Shown: positions 11,374 to 21,530 of the stretch, one piece after another
How the letters are laid out: each line of letters starts with the position of its first letter
Numbering within the stretch: position 1 is the first letter of the stretch
Source of the DNA: Blastomyces gilchristii SLH14081
Taxonomy: Eukaryota > Ascomycota > Eurotiomycetes > Onygenales > Ajellomycetaceae
Reading direction: 5' to 3'
DNA: 64,000 bases
NCBI RefSeq assembly: GCF_000003855.2
Contig: NW_003101664.1
Location: 682,878 to 746,877 of the forward strand
Made by a program: the position numbers and the translations under genes
The notes under the pieces: generated by a model
What the model was told of the DNA's origin: nothing
Seen by the model: only the letters and a program-made list of their open reading frames with translations
Databases searched by the model: none

Positions 11374-11512
11374 TTCATCATCATTATTATCACTATTATT
11401 ATCATTATTATCATCATCATCATTATTATCATTATTCTCATTATTATTATCATCATTATTATTATCATTATCATCATCATCATTATCATCATATCATTGC
11501 CTGTCTTCACCT
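11374..11512. repeat. ATC/ATT trinucleotide microsatellite in hAT copy 1
   Basis: Imperfect run of TCA/TTA triplets. Hat copy 2 has the matching run at about 59,034-59,130 with a different order of triplets. The 80-codon frame across it is an artefact of the repeat. Confidence 0.9.
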
Positions 11513-11579
11513 CTCTCTCAACACTTATTAAAATCAATTATGTCATCTCTCTTCAAATATTCTGCAGTTCTGTGAATCA

Positions 11580-14500
11580 TCAAGGCACATGAGCACTGTC
11601 ACAGATTGAAGAGAGAGAAGAAGAAGATGTTCAAGTGCAGAGAGACAGATTGCAAGGCATGTTATAATACCTTGAAGAGGCTTTATAAGAAAGCAGAATG
11701 ATAATGATTTTAAGTAACACTTCTGATAGATTTAGACTGAACTAAGTATAGAAATAATGCAGATGATGCTGTCTATGAGAGATTGAAAAAGAAGATAGTG
11801 AAGAGTCTCATACAGTAGCAGTGAGATCAGAAGAAGTCTTAAGAATGATTTGAGATCAAGATAAAGAGAGAGAGAGAGAAGAAGAGTGTTACTGTAAATA
11901 AGTGACAGCAGAAGAAGATTAAGAAGATATTAAAGTGAGAGATAAAGAAGTCAAAACTGATAAGTTTTTTCTTAAGAGATAATGATTTTTGATAACACTT
12001 CTGTTCTCTAATTAATTAGCAGAAGCTGACAGAGAAGAGAATTGAGGCCTTGTTCAGGTCTCAAATGCACTTCATGATTCAGAATATTGAGGAGGCAGCT
12101 CTACTCTCTGAGTATGTCAATCTGCTTACTACTGAGGTGGAACCCGAGGCAGCAGACCAGAAAATGCGGGATTTTGAGACACAGGTTGACCTGGCTGAGA
12201 GGAAGCAGCAGGAACTCTTCTCTGAGAATGCAGTAGAGAGAGATTTTAAGATGATTATTATCTTAGATAAGGAGAAGAAGAAGGAGAATAAGAATGAGAA
12301 GTGAATTGTAAAGAATAATGAGAAGAATAAGAAAGAGAAGAAAGATAATGAGTAGAAAAAGTTTTTTTCTTTTTATATTAATTAGTTATAAGTTTGTAAC
12401 TATTAGTTAATAATTAAAATTAATTTTAAGTTTTCAAAAATTATTATACAAGTTGTAATTAATTATCAATATCAGGAATAATATATATATATATATTCAA
12501 CTATCATATCACTATAATGTATAAGTATCAACATTTTTTCAACATTAATATTTATAATATTAATATATTTTTAATAATATTATCTGATAATATAATTTAA
12601 TAACACTCTCTTTCATAATATTAATATATTTCAAGAAATATGACAGAGATTAATCAAGATTGTTTATTTACTTTTATACATTAATGATATTCAATCTGAG
12701 TTAGTACTAAAATTATAACTAAGTTAAGAAAGAAGATTATTTTCTCTTATATTAATTCTTCTTACACACATCAGTGATCAGTTATTGAAAATAAATTATC
12801 ATCTTTCTTAAATTATTATCATATCTTCTGAATTCACTTCTTTCACTTCTTTTACTTCTATTGAAGATTCATAAACTCTTTAAGAAATCACTATAAATCA
12901 CAAAGTCTATGTTGTTTACAATTCAACACAGAATACTCTCTTTCAATTATAATAAATAATCACTTCATTCTTCACATCTGATTCCAGGTCATGAAATTTA
13001 TGAAAAACTCAACACAAACACTGAGATGAACTATGAAATAATTATTAACAGATTGTATTGTAGATTACTGAAGAGTTATCTCTCTGCTACAATTACTGTA
13101 ACTTCATTCAGAAATATTTATCATAAACTGATCATAACTCTGAAGGAATTTTCTGACATCTGAAGTCATCAGAATGCAGATAATAAAAGAAAAATAATCA
13201 GAAAATTACTACTGAGCTGGTAAGTTACTCTATCAGATAATGATTTTTGATAATGCTAACTTTCTAATTTGAAGAAAATCATGTGAAAATGACTATATAT
13301 CAGTACTCTGATTTCACAACTCTTATCTGATAACTTCTGTGAATAATTACTTTATATATATATATCTCTGAATCTTTCTCTTCAATTAATTGAAAACTCT
13401 GAATTCTGAACACTTCTTCAAATACTTAATTTAAATCTTCATATTCCACATTGATTCTGTCTTCAGTTCAACCTTGAGACACACTACAAAGTCAATATAC
13501 AATATCTAGAATCAGAGTTGAAGAATCATCAAAGAGTGTCTCTCACAGTGAATGTATGAACTAGTACAAACAATCTTACATTTATAAGAGTTATATGTTA
13601 TTATATTGATAAGAACTGAACTTATCAAGAGATATTAATTGAATTTGAATCATTAATCAGTAGTCATACTGAGAATTATATAACAGAGGTATTAATGACT
13701 GTGATTAAAAATGACTATTAAGATATTAGTCTCAGTCTTCTTACAATTATAACTGATAATACTGTGAATAACTACACTATGATGAATAGCTTGAAGCAAA
13801 AATTGACTTTGCATTTCTGAAATGATAAACAAGGTCATATTCTCTGCATTGCTCATGTGATTTAACTTGTGATATAAACACTGATAAAGAATCTTAATAT
13901 TGAGATAAAGAATAATGAGATAACTGATTCTTGAAATGAGAATGAGATGAAAGTGATTACTCAAGTAACTTTTGTATTCACTTTGTAAAAGATAATGTTT
14001 TTTAATAACACTTTTTAATATTGCTTTTTAATAATACTTTTTGATAACACTACTGTTAATTTTGAATAGATTGACTAATAATTTAAATATCACAGATTTG
14101 AAATATTGCTAATACAATTTGTACCTTCTCTAAATAATAATAATGATTTCATGATATTCAATAAATAAACAAATCAGTCATATCACTGAATATGATACAG
14201 AATGTTAGAATATGATGAAGTTTAACATATGAGATGACTGTTCAGACTCTTTAATTATGTCAGATAATTAATCATTGAGTGTAATACTCTGATTAGAAAA
14301 AGATTCAGATATTAAAACTTTCTGATATGAAGTGAACTCAGTTGAAATATATGATTAATTTACTGTTTCAGTTTTATAAGATAATAAAGACAGTCTCAAT
14401 CACTTGTACATCAATGCTGCAGTCAGTCTGATGAGTGTATAACAGTTTATTTACTCATCTTGAGAAGCAGTTGAATCACTTAAAAAGAAATTCAGTCTGA

Positions 14501-15160
14501 GATGATGCTATAGTGCAGGCTATTATTGCTGTAAGAAATAAACTGGTATATTATTACAGCAAAACTGAACAATCTTTTGCAGAGTACTATGCTATAGCAG
14601 CTCTACTAGATCTCTTCTGTCAAGTTAATATCTACACTTCTCAAGATTGAATAGAGGAGAAATGAGACTTGTATGTTAAATTAGTCTGAGACTACTACAA
14701 TGTCAACTATCAGAGATTTGAATGAGCAGATGTTCAAGATGTAAAGACAGTGAAATACAATTTTCTAGTAAGTAATGATCTTTGATAATGCTTCATATCT
14801 CATAGAACTATAATACTAACTTTGAAACAGAACTTGTATACATTGATTATAACTGAAAATCAGGTAAAACTACATGCTTGTAAAACTGAATTTAACTGCT
14901 ATCTTCAAGATGATCTGATGAATTTACATGTCAAATCAATTCTAGAGTTATGAAAAATTGTTGAGAGTATATATTCAACTGTTGCACTGATGATATGTGA
15001 TATTCTGACAATTTCATTGACAGAGATGAGAATGAAGTGAAAGTTCAACTCAAGTTGAGATATTTATCACTATTGCTGAGGACAATTACAAGAAGAAACA
15101 ATCAAGAAACTCATGATTATAAAACATGAAATTATCAGACAGTTTAATACCTCTGATCAC
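11580..15160 (+). pseudogene. hAT transposase (copy 1), decayed, several introns
   Basis: Recognised by three blocks. (1) About 13,735-13,875: ITTDNTVNNYTMMNSL, then CIAHVI, the core with a catalytic Asp. (2) About 14,510-14,645: YYSKTEQSF, then YYAIAALLDLFC, where ILDPRxK is usual. (3) About 14,930-15,110: the C-terminal dimerisation segment with ICDILTISLTEMRMK, in place of ARDILSIPAS. Further upstream (11,600-12,300) Lys/Glu-rich exons are readable, including LSEYVNLLTTEVEPEAADQK. Intron-like gaps with GTAAG starts and CTAAC/CTAAT branch sites lie near 11,713, 11,960, 13,221 and 14,768. Transposase cuts and pastes the element. Exon borders are estimates. Confidence 0.8.
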
Positions 15161-15555
15161 AGTATATCAGAGAAGTGTAGTTTTCATAAGAAAGTGAAGA
15201 ATAAACATGTACAAGAATGTATTTAGTTGTTTCATGAGTGTTATTAATAATCATTATCAAATTCTGATTATATAAGCAATCACTGAATGAACTGAATGAG
15301 ACTGATTTTGATCTTCAGTCTCAGTTTCATTCTGATTTTGAAAGAATGATCATCTTTCACAGTTTATTCTGAGAAATTACTTTCATTTCACTGTTCTTGA
15401 ATTAAATCTGGTCATTTTTCACGCCATTTCTCTCAGAAATGGTTCATTTTCAGATTTTTTTGAGGCTTGGTCCTGGTGGGACTCACGCCAAGAAATGTAT
15501 GAGATCAGATCAAATGAGATTAAATGTGAAATTCATGATTCTGCCGGCCAGTCTA

Positions 15556-15563
15556 GCTACAAC
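15556..15563. repeat. 8-bp target-site duplication (right) of hAT copy 1
   Basis: GCTACAAC, identical to 9,767-9,774. Confidence 0.95.
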
Positions 15564-15872
15564 TATTATCTTGATATATCATCAGAAATTTACAATGTCT
15601 TTCATATAAGCTTGCTTTACTATATCATCACTGATCTGTTTTCTTCTCAACTGATTTTCAACTAGCAGCTGTCAGAGATCATAGAAGAAGATAATGAACT
15701 TGAATAAGAGATTGAAGATATTCTCAATAAGAGATCTCACAGCCATGACTGATAATATCTTGTAAAATGAGTCAGCTATGATTGCTCAATCTGAACTCTG
15801 AGTTCTGTGTTATTCAAGACTGCAGCTCTTGACTGATGAGAACTACACATAATCAGAGAAGAAGAGAGCTAA
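15564..15872 (+). pseudogene. G2 copy 1 chromodomain and 3' polypurine tract
   Basis: Continues G2 pol after the hAT: YNVFHISLLYYIITD (the SVFHVSLLR-type motif), then EEDNELE, a chromodomain (EIEDILNKRS, YLVKWVSYD, LFKTAALD) to about 15,845. A purine-rich stretch at 15,854-15,871 sits directly before the LTR and is the likely plus-strand primer. Copy 2 has the same region in far better state (21,190-21,530). Confidence 0.85.
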
Positions 15873-16165
15873 TGTGACAGACTGCATCTGATCATTATAT
15901 AGACTATTTTATTACACTTTATAGATTTCACTGAAAGCTCTGATTCTCAGTCATTCTTGATCACTGATTCTCAGCTGAGAAACTCATGGAATTTCTATTC
16001 TTCTGTTCTGAAGCTTCATCATGTACACACTGTATACACATATAAATATTCACTCTGATCACTGATTCTTACACTTTCTCTTTCTTTTTCTTCTTTAACA
16101 TTTTTCACTTTGTTATATAAGATCTATAAATATTATACTGATCTATTCGGCGTAGGCCTCTTACA
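15873..16165 (+). repeat. G2 copy 1 3' LTR (293 bp)
   Basis: Begins TGTGACAGACTGC and ends GGCCTCTTACA, giving the TG...CA termini. It matches both LTRs of copy 2 in reverse orientation. The last 20 bases still hold CpG sites although the rest is mutated. Flanking CATTG (16,166-16,170) would be the target duplication, but the 5' partner is missing. Confidence 0.9.
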
Positions 16166-16880
16166 CATTGTAGTCAGAATGATGAAATTTTCAAAGAAGA
16201 ATGACTCAATTGAAGCTATAACTGATTTTTAAACTTTAATATCAGTTATTAACTGAGAAAAGAACTGCTGATTAATTTCATTTCTAATTCTGAAAATAAG
16301 ATTTGAATTTAACTTGTTTCTCTGTAAGATATTCTGATTTAAGACTTTGAGAATAAGTCTTCTATTTCTGAAGATTTGAAAATTTTTTTCTTTTTACATT
16401 TTTTTCTCTATCTTTCTATGAATAGAAGCATGAGCAGCATTCTTCTCAGTTTTCTCAGAATTTTGAGCAGATTTTGAGATAGCAGATTTAGAGATAGCAG
16501 ATTCAGCTGCTTAAGTATATATTTTCTTCTAATTTAAAGAAGAAGAAGAAGAAGTAGAAAAAGAAGAAGAGTAGAATGAAGAGTCAGTAATTATACTAGA
16601 AATTTTCAATATTTTTTAAACTGTGTTTGAAATCTCAAGTTTGAACTTAATTATCTTCTGTAGTTGTCTAGTCTGAGTATGAAGAATTAACAGAACTTCT
16701 TCATTCATCTCACTCAGACACTGCTTTTCAAGAATTTTACTTACTTTTTCAAGTTTCTGTATTTCAAGAACTTGTTATTTCTCTATTTGTTCTTTCTTTC
16801 TTCTTTTCAGAATTTCAATCTTAGAAATAGTATTTGAGAAAGCATCTTTTTCCACATCAACTGAGTGTATTTTTAAACTC
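16166..16880 (-). pseudogene. LINE ORF1 N-terminal part, minus strand
   Basis: The minus strand reads KIHSVDVEKDAFSNTISKIE, a Lys/Glu-rich coiled coil (EILKRRKKEQIEKWQVLEIQ), a Ser-rich linker, then a block resembling the RNA-binding part of LINE ORF1 (NRRLILKVLNQN, SQLITDIKV, VIASIES). It stops at the G2 LTR. The plus-strand LINE at 30,990 starts with what looks like the next part of the same protein (DKFILYNISVEIF), so the two together would cover ORF1. The join is inference. Confidence 0.5.
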
Positions 16881-16896
16881 ATTATTCTCACTCAAT

Positions 16897-17035
16897 AAAA
16901 AGTTGACCAGACTGTTTCAATTGAGAGATTTATTAAACTCTTTTAAATTGAAAAGTTGATCAGACTGTTTCAATTAAGAGATTTCTAAGTCTATTTTCAA
17001 TTGAAAAGTTGATCAGACTGTTTTAAAAGAAGAAT
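16897..17035 (-). repeat. 53-54-bp direct repeats upstream of LINE ORF1
   Basis: Three units start at 16,897, 16,951 and 17,004, each with AAAAGTTGAYCAGACTGTTT followed by an AATT-rich spacer; the third is incomplete. They lie just before the presumed ORF1 start on the minus strand, so they may be 5' UTR promoter repeats. Confidence 0.75.
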
Positions 17036-17950
17036 AAAAGACTTTTATATATAAAATATCTGATTTTTTTTCACACTAGTTCAGTAACTAGATTAGATTT
17101 TTGAAGAGAATCTAATAAACTAAAATTAATTTTTAAGATAAATCAATAAAATCTTTATAATCTCTTTCTTAAGATACAGTGAGAAAGAGTATGATATCAA
17201 TTGATAATAAATCAGATAATATGACAGTTTTTGAGAGAAAAACTGATAAAAAATAAGTCAATTTTTTACAGAGAAATTGATTAAAACTATTCAATTTTAT
17301 TCTAAATTATTCAATTCTCCTCACACAACAAGTGTGCAACTTAAATCAGTTAATAAAGAGTGTAAAAAAGAATTAAGTATTAATAAAAGCTCTTTAGTCA
17401 CTGAAGAAGTAATTCTTACTTAAAAGAATATGAAATTATAATAGAAAATAACTCTGTTTTTAATTCTTTATAAGAATATTATGTAAAACTCAGAGAAAAA
17501 TATCTTACTTTTTCAAGAGAAGTAAAAAACTATTTCTAAGATCTTTTTTTTATATTAACTGCTGCAGAAGAATGAGATAGAAACTACTAAGATATACACT
17601 ACTGTATACTCTCTATCAAGACTTTCTCTCTTCAGAATCTTAATATTATAGAGAATATAAGTCTGTTTCTATATAATAATATAAATATTGTTAGCAGAAT
17701 GTAGAGGAACTGATTATTTATATCTCAAAATAGATGACTTTGTCAATGATTATATTAATATAGAGTTAATTCTCAAATTCAATAGAAATCTAGTATTGCT
17801 GTTCTCAATCTCTTACAGAATCTATTGAATATAGAGATATTAAAACTAGATTTAATATATCTCACTGTGCAGAGATCAAAGACTCAGTCAGATCTTGAGA
17901 TATACTGATTTTATAGTTGTTAACATGTCATTGACTTGTTGTTCACTGAT
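17036..17950. other. No gene recognised; possible LINE 5' untranslated region
   Basis: AT-rich sequence with no readable frame over 60 codons and no transposon terminus seen. It could be the rest of the LINE 5' end or older sequence. Confidence 0.35.
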
Positions 17951-18262
17951 TATATATTGAATACAGTTGCTGAGGTATCTTTTTGTATTTTTCTGCCAGG
18001 GATGAGCCAGATTGAAAGAAGTGATATGAGGGTGAGACTTGACATTGATATCTTGATACATCAAAGACAGACAGAGTTTTCACAGAGAATGCACTTCAGA
18101 TATATTTATTAATTATATGCTTAATATTATTGCTGAGATATCTTTTTGTATTTTTCTGCTGAGATGAGTCAGATTGAAAAGAGCGGTATGAGAGTGAGAC
18201 TTGATATTGATGTTTTGAAATATCAAAGATAGACAGGGTTTTCACAAAGATTGTTTCTCAGA
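17951..18262. repeat. 162-bp tandem duplication
   Basis: Two units, 17,951-18,112 and 18,113-18,262. The shared core TATCTTTTTGTATTTTTCTG occurs at offset 162, followed in both by GATGAGYCAGATTGAAA and a GTGAGACTTGAYATTGAT segment. The differences are mostly transitions. Some CpG and GG sites are kept. Function unknown. Confidence 0.85.
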
Positions 18263-18317
18263 TATCTCCATAATTACAGATCAGAGATCTTCCAAAATCA
18301 AGAAGATTGATGCATAT

Positions 18318-18585
18318 GACTAGGTCTCTTCACCTTACAATTTGTATGGCAATTTGGCCCGGGGTTGTGGTGTGATAGGGGTGAACAGGGGATAATCCCA
18401 CACAGGAGTTTCGAACAACGTCTGGTTCACATTTGACTGGATAACTCCACCACCACACGGGGTATGCGGTCGGCGATGGGGTCAAAATGCTCGTATGATC
18501 GAGGGCTTTTCGATGAATCTATCGGCGGGTTTTTATTCGAAAAATTGAGCGAGTTCGTGATGGAGCGGTTGATCTGCATAATATT
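18318..18585. other. GC-normal, CpG-containing island
   Basis: About 260 bp with normal base composition and many CpG sites, in sharp contrast to both flanks. I see no transposon terminus and no match elsewhere in the window. It could be single-copy host DNA that escaped mutation, or a short recent insert. Confidence 0.7.
18427..18579 (-). CDS. Possible 50-codon fragment in the GC island, unassigned
   Basis: The minus strand has ATG...TGA with no stop for 50 codons (MQINRSITNSLNFSNKNPPI at the start, RIPRVVVELSSQM at the end). After the TGA another frame continues with an NQTLFETPVWDYPLFTPI-like stretch, so this may be a piece of a longer protein broken by a frameshift or by an intron. It is the only unmutated coding-looking sequence in the first 20 kb. 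There is no recognised domain, and chance is quite possible at this length. Confidence 0.25.
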   Translation of the reverse strand: MQINRSITNSLNFSNKNPPIDSSKSPRSYEHFDPIADRIPRVVVELSSQM

Positions 18586-18599
18586 CTACATATAGTGCT

Positions 18600-19510
18600 T
18601 CAAAACTGCAGACATTAAAATCATGATGCAAAAGATTGCACACAGTATGTACAGCCAAGAGAAGTAAGAGAGTTAAAAAACTAGCAGAATCAGTGAGCTC
18701 AGAGACACTCACTGATATTATATAAAAAGTCTTTAAAGTGAAAGAGATATCTGTGTTAGATAATCTACTGAATTCTGCAAATGCAAAGAGAAAGCAGGCT
18801 TCTAACTGAGATGTAAGTGAGAATGAAGCAGATATTCATCTCAATATCTTGAGGCCTGAAATGTTAATGTATAAGAGACACTTAAATAAGAATCAAGAGA
18901 TGACTGTAAAAGTGTTAACAGACACAGAAGCTTCTATATAATATATTAATAATTATATAATTCAAAGACTGAAAGAGATTCACTGAGTAGAGAATTCTTA
19001 ATATATAAGATTGTCTGATACCTGATATTTAGTGTCACTTGTAAGAGTAAGAGTTCTCTTATACTTCAGAGAATAATCTTACTATATTTAAGTGTAAGAG
19101 CTGCAGAACATGAAATATAATCTTATTCTCAGACTTAATTGATTTCAAAGATTCAATTCATAGATTCAATGATGTACATGCTATATACAGTTAACTGATA
19201 GAAAGAAAATAATTTATATAATTCTATTAACTGATATAAGAAGAACATTTCACATCTCTGATATAAAAGAATTAAATCTGCTTATATATTAACAAGTAAA
19301 AAGAATAATTTACAAGATCTTATCTGAAAGCATTATGTATGTCATACAGAACTCAGAAGTGAAGAAAATCAAGATAAAGAATATACAGAAGAACAAGTGT
19401 ATGAAGAAACTTCTGAAGAAGTATGAAAAGATCTTTTGAACAGATCTTTTATCAGAATTACTGCTGAAATGAGGATTTATACATGAAATTAACACAGAGA
19501 ATGTGAAATC
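18600..19510 (+). pseudogene. G3 gag end and aspartic protease
   Basis: The protease is marked by VKVLTDTEASI at about 18,908-18,940, where the retropepsin DTGAS motif has changed Gly to Glu by one G-to-A step, followed by INNYIIQRLKEIH. Upstream is a short helical remnant (SVSSETLTDII, ENEADIHLNILRPE). Downstream is a charged linker (EENQDKEYTEEQVYEE) before RT. In the family this enzyme matures the polyprotein. Confidence 0.7.
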
Positions 19511-19937
19511 AGTCAATTAAAATGCATACTCTCTATTACAAACATATCTTGAAGAACAGAAGCATCAGATCACAGATCTTCTAGAATGTAATCTTATACA
19601 ACTCTTATTAAGTATGTGAGACTTCTCAGTTCTATTTATGAAAAAGACAGAAGAAGAGTGATGAATATGTATTAATTATCAAGTACTTAATAAGCTTACA
19701 ATTAAGAATGAATACTCATTATCACAGATTTAACAATAGTTGAATACAGTCAGAAATACTTAATATCTATCAAAGATTAATCTTCTCTCAGAATATTGAC
19801 AGATTTATGTAGATAAACTATCAGTACTGTGAACTGCATTTAATCTAAATCAACTTTTCCGTGCAAAAAATGCTGTAATATAACCTCATGTGACATTATA
19901 TACATCTCATTAAAAATTCATGAATATGTAGTAGTAT
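19510..19937 (+). pseudogene. G3 reverse transcriptase, N-terminal part
   Basis: Read through stops: ITDLLECNLIQ, SVLFMKKTEEE, CINYQVLNKLTIKNEYSL, and then the palm segment LSKINLLSEYWQIYV. It ends near 19,935 at a block corresponding to the FQxYIN region, where the pyrimidine minisatellite begins. Confidence 0.8.
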
Positions 19938-20455
19938 CTGTCAATTGTATCACTCTATCTACTCTCTATTATTATCACTGCCTCTAACGCTCTGTAGCAC
20001 TCTCTATCACTTTTACTTCATATCTCTACTCTCATCTTATCACTCACTCTTATTACCTCTATTACCTCTATCACTTCTATTACCTCTATTATCATCACTG
20101 TCTTTATTATCTCATAGCACTCTCTATCACTTTTACTCTATATCTCTACTCTTATCTTATTACTCACTCTTATCACTTCTATCATCTCTATCATCTCTAT
20201 CATCATCACTGTCTCTACTGTCTCACAGCACTCTCTATTACTTTTACTCTCTATCTCTATTCTCATCTTATCATTCTATCTCTCTCTTATTATCTCTATT
20301 ATCTCTCTCACTTCTATCATCTCTATTATCTCTCTCTGTCATCTTTTTCACTCTCTAGTCTCTCTATTATTATTATTATCTTTACTACTCTACAGTCTCT
20401 TCTATTACTTTTACTATCTCTACTTCTCTCTTACTATCTCTATCATATTTTGATC
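19938..20455 (+). repeat. Minisatellite, about 112-bp period, pyrimidine-rich on plus strand
   Basis: The motif AGCACTCTCTATCACTTTTA (with small changes) recurs near 19,998, 20,113 and 20,225, so the period is about 112 bp, with a degenerate fourth unit near 20,397. Units consist of CTCTAT, TCAT and TTAT steps. The long open frame across it (19,945-20,358) is a by-product of stop-poor pyrimidine sequence. Confidence 0.85.
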
Positions 20456-20477
20456 TCTGTATTTATAGTATATACTG

Positions 20478-20535
20478 TTAAATACTCTGTAATAAAATCT
20501 CATGTAATGTCATATATATCTCTTTGAATTCATGA
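20478..20535 (+). repeat. Second copy of a G3 RT segment beside the minisatellite
   Basis: About 55 bases (from CTGTAATAAAATCTCATGTA) match 19,876-19,932 (from CTGTAATATAACCTCATGTG) allowing transitions and one small indel. The minisatellite lies between these two copies, so a piece of RT was duplicated when the array arose or expanded. Confidence 0.65.
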
Positions 20536-20576
20536 ATGAGATTGAATAACTGACTCTGCAGTCTGTACAGCTCTGA

Positions 20577-20889
20577 TTAATCTGATAATAGTGATAGAGA
20601 TGATACAGAGTGAAAGAGAGTAGTAGAAGAAGTAGAGATAATAATAATGATAATGATGAGAGAGTAGAAAGTGAAAGAGATGAAAAGAGTAATAATAGTA
20701 AGTAGAGATAGAGAATGAAAGTGATAAAGAAGATTGTGAGACAGTAGAGATGATGATGATGATAGAGAGAAATTACAGAGTGATAGAGATGATGATGATA
20801 ATAGAGAAAGTAGAGGTGATAAAAGAGAGATAGAGATAGAGAGATGAAAGTGATAAAGAGAGCTGTGAGACAGTAGAGGCAGTGATAAT
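20577..20889 (-). repeat. Minisatellite in opposite orientation (purine-rich on plus strand)
   Basis: Same kind of units as 19,938-20,455 but as their complement: GTGATAGAGA, GAGTAGAGA and GATGATGATG steps. It ends at the target duplication of G2 copy 2 and continues on the other side at 25,228. The minus-strand open frame here is an artefact. Confidence 0.85.
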
Positions 20890-20894
20890 GATAG
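20890..20894. repeat. 5-bp target-site duplication (left) of G2 copy 2
   Basis: GATAG, repeated exactly at 25,223-25,227. Five bases is the gypsy length. Confidence 0.85.
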
Positions 20895-21185
20895 TGTAAG
20901 AGGCCTACGCCGAATAGATCGGTATAATATATAGGTCTTATAATACAAAAGTGAAAAACATTAAAGAAGGAAAAGAAAGAGAAAGTGCAAGAATCAGTGA
21001 TTGAAGTGAATATTTATACACATATGTGGTGGTGTACGCGGTGGAGCTTCAGGGCAGGAGAATTTATATGTGTTCATGGCGGCCGAGGATCAGTGATTGA
21101 GAATGGCTGAGAATTGGAGCTTCCAGCGGAATCTATGGAGTGTAATGGAATAGTCTATATGATTGATCAGGCGCAGCCCGCCACA
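20895..21185 (-). repeat. G2 copy 2 3' LTR, little mutated
   Basis: On the plus strand it begins TGTAAGAGGCCTACGCCGAA and ends CAGCCCGCCACA. Many CpG and GG sites are intact, unlike its partner at 24,932-25,222. LTRs are identical at insertion, so this copy is close to the ancestral sequence. Confidence 0.95.
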
Positions 21186-21206
21186 TTAGTCCCCCCCTTC
21201 CCTGGT
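21186..21206 (-). promoter_or_regulatory. G2 copy 2 polypurine tract
   Basis: The minus strand reads AGGGAAGGGGGGGACTAA immediately before the LTR's TG. This is the plus-strand DNA primer site and is unmutated. Confidence 0.8.
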
Positions 21207-21530
21207 TGTGTGTAGCTCCCATCAGTCAAGGGCGGCGGTCTCGAATAACGCGGAACTCGGAGTCCAGGTCAGGTAATCATAGCCGACCCATTTTATAAGA
21301 TATTGTCAGCTGCGGCCGCGGGGTCTCTTATCAAGGATATTCTCAATCTCTCACTCAAGTTCATTATCTTCTTCTACAATCCCTGGCAGCTGCCAGTCGG
21401 AAGTCAGTTGAGAAGGGAACGGGTCGGTGGCGGCGCGGCGGAGCAAGCTCGTGTGAAACACATCATGGATCCCTGGCGGAGTATCAAGGCGGTAGTTGTG
21501 GCTGCCTAGGACTTCTGTCACTGTGTATTG
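21207..21530 (-). pseudogene. G2 copy 2 integrase tail and chromodomain, well preserved
   Basis: The minus strand reads [36 protein letters not shown], then EEDNELE and a chromodomain: EIENILDKRPRGRS, YLxWVGYDYLTW, SSALxETAALD. Trp and CpG codons are kept here, so this is the best view of the G2 protein. At about 21,524 it joins directly to the RNase H end ([13 protein letters not shown]), skipping the integrase. Confidence 0.85.

Larger units (their letters stand above)
9775..15555 (+). mobile_element. hAT transposon copy 1 (5,781 bp)
   Basis: Terminal inverted repeats TAGACTGACCG (left) and TAGACTGGCCG (right, read on the minus strand), with an exact 8-bp target duplication. The interior holds a decayed hAT transposase on the plus strand and a smaller frame on the minus strand in the left part. 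The right 90 bases match the left end of the MITE family and the left end matches the MITE right end. A second copy (57,436-63,187) is collinear over its whole length and differs mainly by transitions. Inserted in the pol gene of G2. Confidence 0.95.
5985..16165 (+). mobile_element. G2 copy 1: Ty3/gypsy chromovirus, 5'-truncated, interrupted by a hAT transposon
   Basis: Order: partial gag with a zinc knuckle, protease, RT, RNase H, integrase, GPY-type tail, chromodomain and 3' LTR. Comparison with the second copy (20,895-25,222) shows homology starting near 5,985 within gag, so the 5' LTR and gag start are missing. A 5,781-bp hAT element splits the codons between integrase tail and chromodomain, with GCTACAAC duplicated at 9,767-9,774 and 15,556-15,563. 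The coding sequence is full of stops. Confidence 0.9.

Noticed and set aside
11333..11575. 80-codon frame with poly Ser/Leu
   Set aside because: Runs through a TCA/TTA microsatellite; the matching region in hAT copy 2 does not keep it.
13692..13964. 90-codon minus-strand frame, also 133 codons at 61,324-61,725
   Set aside because: Antisense to the hAT transposase core, whose motifs are clear on the plus strand.
19945..20358. 137-codon plus-strand frame rich in Ser and Leu
   Set aside because: Product of the pyrimidine-rich minisatellite, which contains few stop triplets.
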